Part shown: in pieces, positions 24,309 to 36,284 of the stretch
How positions within the stretch are numbered: the stretch's first letter is position 1
Layout of the letters: each line of letters opens with the position of its first letter
Source: Apodospora peruviana
Taxonomy: Eukaryota > Ascomycota > Sordariomycetes > Sordariales > Lasiosphaeriaceae
Length of the DNA stretch: 64,000 bases
Assembly (NCBI GenBank): GCA_033439685.1
Contig: JAUEDM010000004.1
Span: 2,604,001 to 2,668,000, forward strand
Reading direction: 5' to 3'
Notes under the pieces: model-generated
The model's database searches: none
What the model was told of the DNA's origin: nothing
What the model saw: the letters and a program-made list of their open reading frames with translations, nothing else
Translations under genes and position numbers: made by a program

Positions 24309-25793
24309 ATGGCGGCCCCGTACCTGCGGACACGACACTCTCTTTCAGCAGCATTCCGATCCCGAGCGGTCCCCAGAGCGTCATTATTGTCGCACCCCCC
24401 ATCCCGGTTCGGCAACCAAAATGGTGGCTCCCGACGCCACGCATCCTCCTCCTCGAGCGCTACCGACTCCCTCCTCCTCGCCCGACTGAAAATCTTCCTC
24501 TTCAGCAGCTCAGTCGCCGCCTCCCTTTACGTGGCATACTACTACGCAACGGACACGCGCGCCTTGGTACACCGCTGGGCCGTCCCGCCCCTCCTGCGCC
24601 TCCTCTACCCCGATGCCGAGGACGCGCACCACGCCGGCACCGCAGCCCTCAAGACCCTCTACGCGCTCAACCTCCACCCACGCGAGCGCGCCGCCACCGC
24701 TGCCGAAACTCTCCCCGGCAACCCGCTCTCGGTCAACGTCTTCGGCACCGAGCTGCGCAACCCCATCGGCATCTCTGCCGGGCTCGACAAGAACGCCGAC
24801 ATCCCCGATGCGCTCTTCGCCCTCGGGGCGGGCGTAGTCGAGGTGGGCGGCTGCACGCCCTTCCCGCAGGAGGGTAACCCCAAGCCGCGCGTGTTCCGCG
24901 TGCCCAGCCTCGACGGCCTGATCAATCGGTACGGCCTCAACTCTCGCGGGGCGGACGCCATGGCGGCGCGGCTGCGCGACCGGCTGCGCAAGCTCGCGCG
25001 GGGGCTCGGTCTGTCGGAGCGGGACGTGCTTGACGCGCAAGGACTGGACGGGACACCGCCCGGCAGCTTGCACCCGGGCAGGCTGCTGTTGGTGCAGATG
25101 GCCAAGAACAAGACGACGCCCGAAAAGGACGTCGACGCCGTTATCCGCGACTACGTGTACTGCGTCGACAGGCTGGCGCCGTACGCGGATGTCCTGGTGG
25201 TCAATGTGAGCAGCCCAAACACGCCCGGGCTGAGGGACCTGCAGGCCACGGAGCCGTTGACGAGGCTGCTGAGCGCCGTCGTCGACGAGGCGCGGCGCGC
25301 GGACAGGAAGCTGAAGCCAAAGGTCATGGTCAAGGTCTCGCCCGACGAGGACGACGACACCCAGATGGAGGGCGTCGTGCAGGCGGTGTGGATGAGCGGC
25401 GTGGACGGCGTTATCGTGGGTAACACGACCAAGCGCCGGCAGGGCCTGGTCCCGCAGGGCGTGCGGCTCAACGCCAAGGAGCAGAAGACGCTGACGGAGG
25501 AGGGCGGCTATTCCGGCCCGGCGCTTTTTGATCAGACGCTTAACCTGGTGGGGAGGTATCGCAAGATGTTGGACGCGTACTCGCTGCAGTCTGGAGAGGG
25601 TGGCGCGGGCACCGCTCAGAAGGTCATATTTGCGACGGGCGGGATCACGAACGGCGACCAGGCGCTCAAGGTGCTGAATGCTGGCGCGAGCGTGGCGATG
25701 GTGTACACTGGGATGGTCTACGGCGGGTCGGGTACGGTCACGAGGATCAAGAGTGAGATGAGGGAGCAGATCGCTGCCAAGAAGGCGGTATGA
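24309..25793 (+). CDS. dihydroorotate dehydrogenase (quinone), mitochondrial
   Basis: This is a class 2 enzyme of the inner mitochondrial membrane that oxidises dihydroorotate to orotate with FMN and passes electrons to ubiquinone, the fourth step of pyrimidine synthesis. It is intronless with 494 residues. The N-terminus is Arg/Ser-rich (targeting sequence), followed by a single membrane anchor (LKIFLFSSSVAASLYVAYYY), the class 2 hallmark. Core motifs are GISAGLDKNADIPDAL, VEVGGCTPFPQEGNPKPRVF, INRYGLNS, VVNVSSPNTPGLRDLQ, MVKVSPD, VIVGNTT, YSGPALF and FATGGITNGDQAL with the FMN-phosphate region at the end. I chose the ATG at 24309 because the preceding open sequence lacks targeting character. 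The gene is GC-rich at third positions, so a long antisense shadow frame results. It ends 78 bp from the convergent Zn2Cys6 gene. Confidence 0.95.
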   Translation: MAAPYLRTRHSLSAAFRSRAVPRASLLSHPPSRFGNQNGGSRRHASSSSSATDSLLLARLKIFLFSSSVAASLYVAYYYATDTRALVHRWAVPPLLRLLYPDAEDAHHAGTAALKTLYALNLHPRERAATAAETLPGNPLSVNVFGTELRNPIGISAGLDKNADIPDALFALGAGVVEVGGCTPFPQEGNPKPRVFRVPSLDGLINRYGLNSRGADAMAARLRDRLRKLARGLGLSERDVLDAQGLDGTPPGSLHPGRLLLVQMAKNKTTPEKDVDAVIRDYVYCVDRLAPYADVLVVNVSSPNTPGLRDLQATEPLTRLLSAVVDEARRADRKLKPKVMVKVSPDEDDDTQMEGVVQAVWMSGVDGVIVGNTTKRRQGLVPQGVRLNAKEQKTLTEEGGYSGPALFDQTLNLVGRYRKMLDAYSLQSGEGGAGTAQKVIFATGGITNGDQALKVLNAGASVAMVYTGMVYGGSGTVTRIKSEMREQIAAKKAV

Positions 25794-25870
25794 GTTGTCC
25801 AAACTTGCAAATGACAAGGATGGACACTGCGAGTATATAATACCTCGATGGAATGATATATATGATACCG

Positions 25871-28145
25871 CTACCTGTCAGCCCCCGTTCCTGAACTACT
25901 TGCATATCCAACCCAAGTCCCCCGATCTGTGTTATCGCCTGTGGCAAAAACAAAAGGGGTCAAATCAAGGCCCCTGACCGCCACTGGCCCGCCATTGTAG
26001 CTATCCTGATGTCCACTCCCGGCAGCAGGGAGGTAGTCCACCTTGTCAGCCTGAAGCGAAGCTGACGGCTGTGACGCACGAGACGCCCTCCAAGTCTGCA
26101 GTCTTTCGATCGCTGGAAATGGCTGCATCGGAAAGTGGGAAGACGAACTCGCCCAGGCTTTAAGCACCAGATTCCCCAGGGCAAAGTAAAGCGGATTCCT
26201 TGCCTCGTTGCCGACCAGCTCCGGCCTGTTCTGATAGGCTAGGTTGACGGCTGCCCAGCCACGATGTACGTCTATCGCGGTCTGCTGCTGCCCATTATCA
26301 TCACCGTCGTGAACGTCCGGTTTCTGTGTCGTCATCCAGAGCAGGTCCGTGAGAACCTGGATGAACGCCTGGAAGGGAAACACGTTTGCCACGTGCCACA
26401 AAAATGGCCGTAGACTCTCGGTCGAGTATGCCAGGCTGTCGTACTCAAGGATCTTGAGCGCTAATTCGAACAATCGTCTTCTCCGTCCTCGCCAGCTATA
26501 AATATTCTCGTTTCCACTACTGTCGGTTGTTGTGTCTGACGATTGTTGTTGCTGTTGTTGCTGCTGATGCTGCCAAATCGACAACCGCATCTGACAAACC
26601 GCCGACCGAACCATCAGCGTCGCCATAAGATGCAACGGGACCGACACATCACACTGCTTGAGTAAGTGGCTTTCCATTCTCGCCTCAAAAGCGTCGATCG
26701 TTTGCTCTTGCTCTGCCAGGGGGTCGAGGACGACGATGTTCCTTGTCATCACCATTCGCATCTGCCGCATGCACTCGCCCACCTCGAGCCTCACCATGCA
26801 GAAAAGCATCTCTGTCGGACGTGCGTCGTCGACGGGAGCCGGCAGTTTGCGCATGTACGGCGACAACGCGCCGTCCGAGACGTTGAGCGGACGCCGGGTG
26901 TCGCCTGCTTCGGTCGCGGTGAACACGCCCTCGAAACTCGCGCCCGAGACTTGCGCGGATTGGTAGTCCAAAATTTTGATTTGCCACCACAGGCGGCGGC
27001 GAATCTCGGCTTCGAATGGAGACAAGTGTTTGAGGCTCTGTTCGCGGTGGAGGCCGATCGTTTTCGCCAGGCGCGTGGCGAGGCCTGCCAGAAGATAGAT
27101 GGATTGGTCGTGGATGTAGAGGCGGCGTGCTAACTGTTATTGTTGTACGATGCATGTTAGTCTATTCTTGTTGGTAGGATCGACTGTCTCCTGCTGCTGA
27201 ATTACACACGCACCAAGTAAAGAGTCAGAGCTTGCAACACAACAACGTCGGTTGACCTCAAAAAGCGCGCGTTCTTCAAGGCGTGCTGCGTAGCGTAGGA
27301 GTAGCGCCGAAGAAGCTCTAATTTGGACTCGCCGAACTGGTCCACGCACTCCTTGTCCGTCATGGTGGTGACAGCGCAGAGGTAGATGGCAAAGAGCAGT
27401 GCTTCCGTGCTGGGACTCGGTCCTTGTGGAGCGGTAACCGCATCTGATACCAGCTGTTGTGTCGTTGGGGCATGTAGCAGTTTAACGAGCGGGTTGAAGT
27501 TGTCGAGGAAAGTCTGCCACAGCCGAAAGACCAGCGGTATGGGTGGACTGAGATGCCGTAATGGGTTGCTGCTGCTGAGAGGTTGCTGGCTAAATATGAG
27601 GTTGTCTAGTGTGGCGGCGGTATTCTCCTCGTCCTCAAGCTCGCTCTCGGTGTGCTCAGTTGATTCGGGAGTAGAGTCATCAACAAGCTGAAGGATGTTG
27701 TTAAAATTATCCGGGTATATCTCGACGGCTTCTACACTCACCTCGCTCCCAAGACGATTCCAAATGACACTTCAAACCCCAGTTAGCACAACCCCGTGGA
27801 CCAGTAAGCCATCACAGAAGACACTCACTTATCCACAAACCTCGGATGCCCCCTCTGGATAATATTATGCCCGTCATCACTCTCAATCGACTCCCGCACC
27901 ACGTCGTCGTCGACATCCCCGTCGTCACCCTCAGACCTAGTGGCAGTCAAGGGAATCCCATTCGCGGTCAATAAAGCCTCGTACCGGCGCAGCCGAGCCA
28001 AAACCGCCTGGTCGCTCGCCGAACCCACCGCCTTAGAAGACCGACACTCCCCACCCCGTGCATGTCTCACGCAGGTCGAGCATGGCCTCCTCCCATCGCA
28101 TTTGACCTTGCGTTGGTAACAGGTTACGCACGAGTGGCCGCGCAT
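25871..28145 (-). CDS. Zn2Cys6 fungal transcription factor
   Basis: A nuclear DNA-binding regulator. Exons 28145-27829, 27769-27214 and 27133-25871 join in phase to 711 residues. The zinc cluster is at the extreme N-terminus: Cys6, Cys9, Cys16, Cys22, Cys25 and Cys34, spaced C-x2-C-x6-C-x5-C-x2-C-x8-C. A short linker follows, then the fungal middle homology region: FLDNFNPLVKLLHAPT, LLFAIYLCAVTTM, the ALTLYL junction, and GLHREQSLKHLSPFEAEIRR with RRRLWWQI. A polyglutamine tract (about eight Gln, near 26540-26565) and acidic stretches are likely flexible or activating. It is convergent with DHODH and tail-to-head with the M13 peptidase, and its targets are not evident. No lesions. Confidence 0.92.
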
Positions 28146-28782
28146 TGATCGGATTGAACTGGCTTTTCGGAGATAAAATAATGGTATGGGTTTTGTTGCT
28201 GGCTACTTGCGGACATTTAGTCCCGTCTATATACCAAAGGAGGTTATGTAAGTCGTCGGGAGAGCCTCACCTCGGTCCCGGGATTTCGGGGTCCACCCCG
28301 GCTTCCAAACGCCAACGGAGACCCCCCACCCAGTCTTGGGCCCGATTCTGGCCCAACGCCCGAAAATCAACACATGGATGATCAAATCCAGCCAATACCG
28401 TGACGTGTTTGCCAATTAATTGACAGCGACTCCTGTGGGCAATCCAGGCTTCTGATCCGAGGCCGAATACTTAGCGAGTAGGTGGGTGTTGATCATTGTC
28501 AGCCGGTTTTCTCTGGGTGCGTGGGCTACCCGGGCAGGCCGGTGTGCAAATTCCAATCGCGACAGATTGGACCGACGAATGGAAGCATGAAACTCAACAT
28601 GTGAATATCGGACGAGGCCATTCAAAGGAGTGCGTTGGTAATGTACAGTATTTCTTGCGCTTTCATCCGCCGCTCTTGTCACAATCGTCCATTTTGAGCG
28701 AGACGGTACATCCATCGATACAAGTTATTTCCAACCCTTATACGCGCAAAATAACATTTATACAATAAAATATACCTGTTAC
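28146..28782. other. intergenic, upstream of Zn2Cys6 gene
   Basis: This region holds the presumed promoter of the minus-strand regulator and the 3' flank of the M13 peptidase gene. No gene is recognised. Confidence 0.45.
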
Positions 28783-31167
28783 CTACCACAGCTCACAGGT
28801 CGGCTCCTTGCTCTTGCACTGGAAGCTCTCTCTGAATTCTCGGCTGTTGGCCATCGTCCCCAGGATCCTGGCCCATTTGGGCGCATGTGGGTCCGTGTAG
28901 ATCCGATTGATCGCCGTGTCCGGTCGGGATTTGCCACACCACCAGTTCGAGTAGCTCACAAAGAAGAGCTGGCTCTGCGAGAAGTGCTCCAGCCCCGGTA
29001 GATTAGCGTTGGGCTTCTCCGAATTTCGGATCTTCCAGGCCTGGAAAGATGCCGAGAGACCGCCAGCGTCCGCCAGGTTCTCGCCCAGAGTGAGCCTTCC
29101 ATTCACATGCAGTGGCTTGCCGTCCGGTCCTGGGACGGTATAGTTGCTATACTGGTCGACGAAGCACTGGGCTCGCTCCTTGAAGGCCTCGACTGTCGAA
29201 TTGGTCCACCAGTCGGTGTAGTTGCCATTCTGGTCGTAATGGCGGCCCGTCGAATCGAACGCGTGCGAGAGTTCGTGGCCCGCGACGGATCCGAAGGCAC
29301 CGTACGAAACATACGCTGGCAAGTTGACATCGAAGACGGGGAACTGCATAATACCAGCAGGGAAGACAATCTCGTTGCCAGGCGGGTTGTAATAAGCGTT
29401 GACTGTGGGAACAGTCATGCCCCATTGGTTGCGATCAACCGGCTTGCCCAGAGCGGACCACTCATAACCGACTTCAAAGGCGCTCATCGACACAGCGTTG
29501 TCGAAGTATGCCTTCGAGCTAACATTAACAGTCTCATAGAACGACGCGAGGCTGTCCGGGTCCATGATGTTCGGGCTCTCAGTCGGGTATCCAATCTTCT
29601 GCACGATGTTGTGCACCTTGTCGATCGCCTTGCCCGTTGTCTCGTCGTCCATCCAGTCTGTCGCTTTGAGCTTCTTGATGAACTCGGTTTTGATGTCCGA
29701 TACAATCTGGTCGCCAAAGACCTTGGCGTCCGCGGAGAAGGCTTTCTCCACAAAAAAACGAGAAAGAATCCATCCGAGGCCGTCGTCAACGTGCCCAACG
29801 CATGTGCGCCAGCGTTCGGGCTCCGACTCGGGATCCTGCAGGGTGTTAGTCACCGGTTGCCACGTGGAACCTGGGAACATACCTTGCCGGCCAGTTCGTT
29901 GACGAAGCGCTTGTAGGGCTTAAGTATTGGGGATTCGACATGGAAACGAAAAGCCTGAACAGCTTTCCAGATGAAGTAGCTTTGCAGAACCGCATCGTCG
30001 GTGTCTCCAAGTATCTTCTGGAGGTCCTTCATATACTTGGGAGCAGCTACGATCAAGCGCTTTACATCCTCGCCGCGTGCAAGCGACGAGATGATGTAAG
30101 AAAGGCCAATCTTGGGCGTCAGCGCTGACGCCTCTTTCAGTGACATCGGATTGTAGTATTTCTGCTGGAGGTTAGTATCGTCCTGGTACAGGCAGAGGCG
30201 CAGAACCTACAGTGACATCTTGACGATCCTCTGAGTCTGGCGATGCAGCAGCAAGCTTCTTTTCCAAGTCCACAACACCAGCCAGAACGTCCTTGTCTTG
30301 CTCGGGGGTCAACTGAGATAGAACCTCGACCAAGACACCTTGATACTTCTTAACAAGGGCGTCGTCTTCGTAACGCTCTTTGGCTGGCAAGCCAAATGAC
30401 CAAGGCGGTGAGACCGACACGACAACCACGTCAGGGTCAGCATCGTCGGCGCTCGCGCCGGGTGAGACAAGAGCCGAGATGCCGTACTTGGCGAGAAGCA
30501 GAACAGTGTCTCCAATAGCGTTGTCGGAGCGGCGATCCGCGTCGGTTGTGCTCACTGGGAAGGACTTCTTGACCTTGTCAAGAATGTCTGTCAGAGGCTT
30601 GACGCCAAGCTCCTTGATGGTTTGCTCGTCCATGCAGGCATTATACGCCGATGATAGCTTCTCGAAGTTGGCCTCGTCAGCGGAGTGGCTGGTAGTGGCG
30701 AGTTGCATGGGCGAGAAGAACGAGTGTTGCGAGGTATTGGGGTATGGGGCCTCGAGAATGTGGCGGAGAAGCAGCTGTGAATTCTCAGACATGATGGTGC
30801 CGGTGAAGGCATCGCCTTGGTCGGGCCGGAGGTCATGGCGATCCCGCCAGCCGCCGCAGACAAGCTCCTCGAAGTCGGTGCATGGGTCCAGTTCTTTGTA
30901 ATTGGGAGATAAATTGTACAGAATCTCGGATGAAGCGTGGATGCAAGCTGGTGTCAGGCACACTTTGGGCTTGAAGGGCCACATCTTGTCCTTCATATTC
31001 GGGCAATGCACCCGCGCATGGGGAATTGCCCACACGAAAACGAGTGCGGCGGCTGCGAAGCACGCCAATCGGCGACGAGCGGCCGAGCACCCATTAGCTT
31101 TTCTGCGATCGGTTCCGTGATGCTGGGGAACATCTTGCGCCCCGAGGAGGGGACCTTTCTCGGACAT
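28783..31167 (-). CDS. M13 (neprilysin/ECE-like) zinc metallopeptidase
   Basis: A type II membrane or secreted endopeptidase that cleaves oligopeptides. Exons 31167-30211, 30164-29883 and 29835-28783 join through GT-AG introns to 763 residues, full length for the family. A short basic cytoplasmic tail precedes one membrane segment (CFAAAALVFVWAI), then the Cys-rich ectodomain with the M13 N-terminal block CTDFEELVCGGWRDRHDL. The catalytic domain has NAYYNP, HELSH (about 600-604, the HExxH zinc site), the third ligand in GENLADAGG (Glu about 665), and CKSKEPTCELW at the end, close to the usual M13 C-terminal Cys-x-x-W. All catalytic residues are present. M13 enzymes are sporadic in fungi, so the gene is accessory. 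Confidence 0.93.
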
Positions 31168-32078
31168 GGTGAAAGCACCGATGGCGTCTTCAAGCCTTCA
31201 AGGGCAGTGGAGATTCCCAGCTCAGCTGCTTCTTGTTCAGGCTTAACCCCGGCCGTAGTCCGCGGATAAATCCGACGTGAGCGTATACGGTCGTCAGATA
31301 TGAACGGATGGCCGGCTGATCGAGTTCACTTTCAGTATCGATGAGTGTGATAACGGTGTTGATGAAAGAGTTGAAGATGAGTCGGGGCAAAGATGGAAGA
31401 TGACGTGCACGATCAGGCGGCAGCGGGTGGTGGGGTGGCTGGGCCAGACTCCGGTTCCACAGCAAGTAAGATTCGCGGGGTAAGTAAATATCCGAACGCC
31501 AAGCTCGATCTGAAACGCTACTGCAGGTACCCGTACCCGTGACCCCAGACCCACTATTAGTGTTAGTGGACCAAAACTGTGAAGGTCCAACCAATTAGAG
31601 CCATCCGCGTGAAAAGGCAGGAGTTCATTTGCCAGAGATTTGGTGTTAAGGAGGCCAGTCAGTACTCAGTGGTATTCTCTTGAATCAAGTTATCAGTCTG
31701 GAAAGGCTGACCTTTCGTTGCTGGCTGGCCGACCCACCTCCTTCCATCCGTGCTCCGTCCCGGTGTCGTTTCGAGGTTGTCGGTCCCGATGTCCGTCTGC
31801 AATTATCGTTCGGGGCGAGCCGGGCACTCAGAGAGGCTTCCGGGGCAGGAATGCGGCCACAGGTACTCAAGCCAGACGGCGGAACGACTTACGAAGACTG
31901 TCACCAGCGTTGTATAAATTGCTTACCTCCTGTAATCATTATATCAAAACCAATGCACTTCAAGTTTGCATCTGCACTGACCCTGTTGTGTGTTAAATTG
32001 CTTTCACATCTCCTAAAACTTCCCTCCGGGCAAGCATGACCGGTCCAACCGCTCCTTCCGAGCTAGCCAACACCCGCG
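31168..32078. other. intergenic, divergent promoters
   Basis: This is a shared upstream region of the M13 peptidase (minus) and the DHA2 transporter (plus). No protein-like frame is recognised. The divergent arrangement could allow shared regulation, but nothing in the sequence shows it. Confidence 0.45.
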
Positions 32079-34018
32079 ATGAGTCCAGTCACTAGGCAAT
32101 TTCTGAACCCCCCTCAACAAACAAAACGGACGACGCCCCCGCCAGAAAGGAACACGAGGACATTGAGAACACCCACGCCAACTACAAAAACACGTCCGTC
32201 AAACATAATGGCCTCTCCTCCTTCGCGTTACAGAGGCATCAGCAGCCCCGATGGGGAGGAAGAAGAATTGGAGTTCGCCACCTTGGCGTTGAACTCGGAG
32301 GATACTAATCGATGCGACAAGGAGACCGGCGTGCTTGGGACCTCCGCCATCAGCAACGAGGACAAATCTGGCTACGTGAGCGGCGCAAAACTGGCTATGA
32401 TCACGATATCCCTCTTCGGCTCTGTCTTTCTCGTTGCCTTGGTAAGACTACGTCCCATCGTCACTACCTCCAGATTACCCCTCCTGATGGCTGACAACTG
32501 GTGGAACACAGGACCGGACCATCATTGCCACCGCCGTCCCTCGGATCACATCAGACTTCCACTCTCTCGACGACATCAGCTGGTACTCTAGCGCCTACCT
32601 CATTACCAGCTGCGCCAGTCAACTCTCCTGGGGTCGCATCTACACCTTCTACTCGACCAAGACCGTATTCCTCGTGTCCGTCGTCGTCTTCGAGGTTGGT
32701 TCAGCGCTCTGTGGTGCGGCGCCGACATCGATAGCTTTTATTATTGGTCGAGCCATCGCTGGCCTCGGGTCCGCAGGTATCTTCTCCGGTGCGACAGTCA
32801 TAATCACCCAGATTCTGACTCTACACAAGAGGCCGATTTATATCGGGGCACTAGGGTCTATGTTCGGTGTGGCCTCAATCATTGGTCCGTTACTAGGAGG
32901 CGAATTTACTGACCACGTCACCTGGAGATGGTGTTTCTATATCAAGTGAGCCATACCCACTCCGCGGTTTACGTGCCTGTAGCTGACCGTATCTTTCCAC
33001 GTCTAGTCTACCCATTGGCGCAGTCGTCTTAGCCATCCTCTTCTTCACACTACACGTCCGCCACCACACGAACACCGAGTCTCTCCGCCGACAAATCATC
33101 CGCCTCGACCCGCTAGGTACCGTCCTTTTCCTCCCTAGCATAGTATGCCTGCTCCTCGCTCTACAATGGGGCGGATCACAATACCCGTGGAACCACCACG
33201 GTATTATCGTACTGTTTGTTCTATTCGGCATCGTCGCTATCGCTTTCATTATTGTTCAGATTTGGCGCCAAGAGGACGCAACCATACCGCCACGCATCGT
33301 CAAACAGCGCAGCGTCGCATGCGGTGCGCTCTTCGCCATGTTGGTTGGAGGTGGGCTTATCTCCATGCTGTACAACCTGCCCGTATGGTTCCAAGCAGTC
33401 AAGGACACCACCGCCGTTCAGTCCGGTATCGATACTATTCCGCTTGTCCTGAGTCTCGTTGTCGGAACTATTGTCTCTGGTGCAGTTGTTACCAACACGG
33501 GTTACTACAACCCTTGGATGCTCGTGTCAACCACCCTAATGTCGGTCGGGGCTGGTTTAATTACTACCTTGCGAATCGACTCGGGGCCACCGGCGTGGAT
33601 CGGATATCAAGTCCTGTTCGGTTTAGGTATGGGCTGCGGAATGCAACAGCCCGGAGTGGCCGCACAGACTGTTCTGGACGAAAAAGATGTTGCGATGGGT
33701 GTTTCGCTGATGTTTTTTACCAATTCGTTGGGCGGTGCCGTATTTTCTTGCATCGGGCAGTCGTTGTTTCTCAATTCTCTCATCAAGGGGCTGAAAACTA
33801 TTCCGGGTATTGATGCTCACGCAGTGGTGGAAGCTGGCGCAACGCAGCTGGCTCGTGTAGTGCCGCCTGAGAGTTTAATGGCTGTCTGGGTTGTGTACAG
33901 TGACGCTCTGAGACAGGCGTTCATTGTTGCTCTGGTTGTCTCTTGTCTGATGGTCCTGCCCGCTGCTGGGATGGAGTGGAGGAACCTCAAGAAGCAAAAG
34001 AGTCAAGGAGATGCTTGA
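32079..34018 (+). CDS. MFS transporter, DHA2 (14-TM drug:H+ antiporter) family
   Basis: A predicted plasma-membrane efflux pump for drugs, mycotoxins or metabolites. Exons 32079-32441, 32512-32945 and 33007-34018 join in phase to 602 residues. The DHA2 signature after TM1 (ALDRTIIATAVPRIT) spans intron 1. DISWYSSAYLITSC, motif A-like SWGRIYTFYSTK, the motif C region (GVASIIGPLLGG) and RWCFYINLPIGA follow in order, and the C-terminal half contains LFGLGMGCGMQQP. There is a second in-frame ATG at 32208; starting there gives 559 residues without the Pro/Thr-rich leader. That shorter form is nearly as likely, because the leader is low-complexity. Confidence 0.9.
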
Positions 34019-35164
34019 GTGGCATAGACAAAGTGAATACCGTAGAGTGACCATTTTTGGCTTATATAATTCATGCGTCGATATGAAGATATCTATATTG
34101 TCCCTATTCTCTAGCTGTGTTACAGTAGACACATGGTTATTATAATCAGAAGCAGCAGTATCATAGCTAATAATACAAGAGAGTGCTGTGTTGCTTAACT
34201 ACTGACATTTTGACTAGGTACCCATAGACATCTGTAATTCCACTGTCTAGTATAGTTCATAGTCGGAAAATGTGCGTGAACAGGCTACATAGGTATGTCG
34301 AAATTAGTCTTTGACTCCTGGCCTGATTGTCACCCAAAGACCCAAATAGCAAACTAGGGATGTGGAATCTCATGGAAGGCTAGCGACGAAGATAAATTCG
34401 TAGGCTACTTCCAGTAGTTATATCAGTTTAACTAATACATCCCGCCGTACCCACAGACTTGCCACATTCATGCCTACCTACTAGCCAGACCAAATAATTC
34501 AACAGCATAAACCCACCTTGGTGATGACGCCCAAATCGACTATACACCGCGGTCCGGGCACACTTCCTGACGGTGTCTACCAGTGCCAATGTATCTTCTC
34601 TGACGCCTGGTAAGGGATATCGGGTGAGTACGTGGCGGATAGGGGATGCGTGGTGTTCTTTGGTCAGAGGCAGGCGGATAAAGCTCATGTGTGTAAACAC
34701 CTTTCGGGCTGAATACCGTAGGTCTAAAACTATAGTCAGATCTTTTAAGGCCCTCAGCCTGCTTTTGAGGTGGGTTGAAGATTTGAGGTTGTATCCACTA
34801 TAACTGACCACAAACCAGACCGCACTCGGCCTATACTACAGTAACATGCTCCGACCGCAACACTGTCTCGAGTTCGCAGACTACACAGATTACATGTGAA
34901 GTGTAGGTTTCGGCGCTGCGCATCTCCAGCCCACCGAACATTACATCATTTAAGTGTCGTTAAAACTGAAGCGGATCCCGAGTGTGCAGTTCTCTCCGCC
35001 AGGTCAATATCCAGTGATGATTTAAATACATCATCCGAGTCCGTGCCAAACGCCTTATCGATACAGAACAAGAACTCATCGCCGCTTCTTTTTAAGTTCT
35101 CTTTTCATCTTCATCTTGTCTTGACCGAACCCAACTACACCCAAGTTCGTAACGATTTTTCAAC
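34019..35164. other. intergenic, AT-rich
   Basis: This is a 1.1-kb AT-rich spacer with only short open frames of no recognisable kind. It precedes the signalling and cell-death-type island. Confidence 0.5.
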
Positions 35165-36284
35165 ATGGTTTCCGACGTCGAATTCGACATCCCCTGTACA
35201 ATGCGCTGGCTGAAGCTCAAAGCACTTGATAACTCGGGCAATAAGAACAGCGAGATGACCGACTCAGTCGAAATCACCAAATCCGTCAGTATTTCATCAA
35301 CCGACTTTAACCATAGGGTCTCGGAGCTCTCCAAGGAGAACGCCGAAAAGTAAGTTCTCGCCATTTTGAACCGAACTTGCCTCTAACAGAGTCCATGCAA
35401 GGGCTCATGTCGACACGTCGGTCAAGGGAGCGTACGCTTGCGTGGAGGCGTCGGTCTCGGCTGGCTACGAAAACTCTTCGGTCATGAAAGAGCTCCTCGC
35501 ATCAACTAAGGACACCACTTACAAACAGGACATTAAGACCACAAGCAGTGAGAAGCGTAGCTTCAAAATCGGAGCTGGTGACCAGCTGAATTTTTACCAG
35601 CGCGTCTTCGAAGGCCCTGGCATATCCTGCCGCCTTGAGATGACCCAGGTCAGCTCGAATCCAAATCTTGAGAGCGAGTATGAAAAGGTAATGATGCATG
35701 TGAGGGCACGCCCGCAGCGCTTCATCAAGAGCATGGATGTCGCGTGGGGCGAACGCGAGGTTGACAGACCCGAGAACTATGTCCACGAGCTTGAGGAAGG
35801 GAGCGCCGACACCAACTGCGGCCACAAGGGCCAGTGAGTAGCAAACTCCTCTGCCTATCTATCATTTCTCCTGCTCATGTCCAACCCACACAAAGTTACG
35901 TCTGGATGGTCCCCGAGTGGACCTATAACCGGGATGAGGCCGCAACCAGCTTCGACATCCAGATCGGAGCTGAGAGCCCCAACATGAAAGACCTAGCCAA
36001 GGGCGCCGGCGGTGCTTTCCGCTATGTGCATACTGCCCACGACGGTTACAACCCGGAGCGCGTCGTCGATGCTAGACTGATTCGTACCGGGCCGCCATTG
36101 TCGCCCGAGAACCAGGTCCAGAAGCTCGCCCGCCTTGGCAAGGGATGGCAAGTTCTTCCTAGACCTCAATCATTTCTTGTCCGTCAATTCTTAAACTGAC
36201 ATGCTGTATAGGATTGGTGGAAGTCGCGATATCAATCAAGGCCGTGGTGGAGACTTTCTGTATCTGGCATACAAGGTGTTTTAA
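35165..36284 (+). CDS. beta-rich cytosolic protein, pore-former-like (unassigned family)
   Basis: I do not recognise a named family. Exons 35165-35349, 35390-35833, 35896-36147 and 36212-36284 give 317 residues. The last intron has a GC donor (gcaagt at 36148) and removes an otherwise premature stop. There is no signal peptide or membrane helix. Residues about 62-90 alternate polar and small or apolar residues (HARAHVDTSVKGAYACVEAS), as in an amphipathic beta-hairpin of aerolysin-like proteins. This is followed by the SFKIGAGDQLNFYQRVFEGP segment. The C-terminus carries DINQGRGGDFLYLAYK, like the closing strand motif of MABP/beta-prism modules. A pore-forming or membrane-binding role is inference from pattern only. 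It stands about 1.2 kb upstream of a HET gene in the same orientation. It reads as intact. Confidence 0.6.

Noticed and set aside
24510..25817. Long minus-strand open frame (435 codons) opposite DHODH
   Set aside because: It is an antisense shadow caused by GC-rich third positions; the composition is His/Arg/Val-rich low complexity and the plus strand is an unmistakable DHODH.
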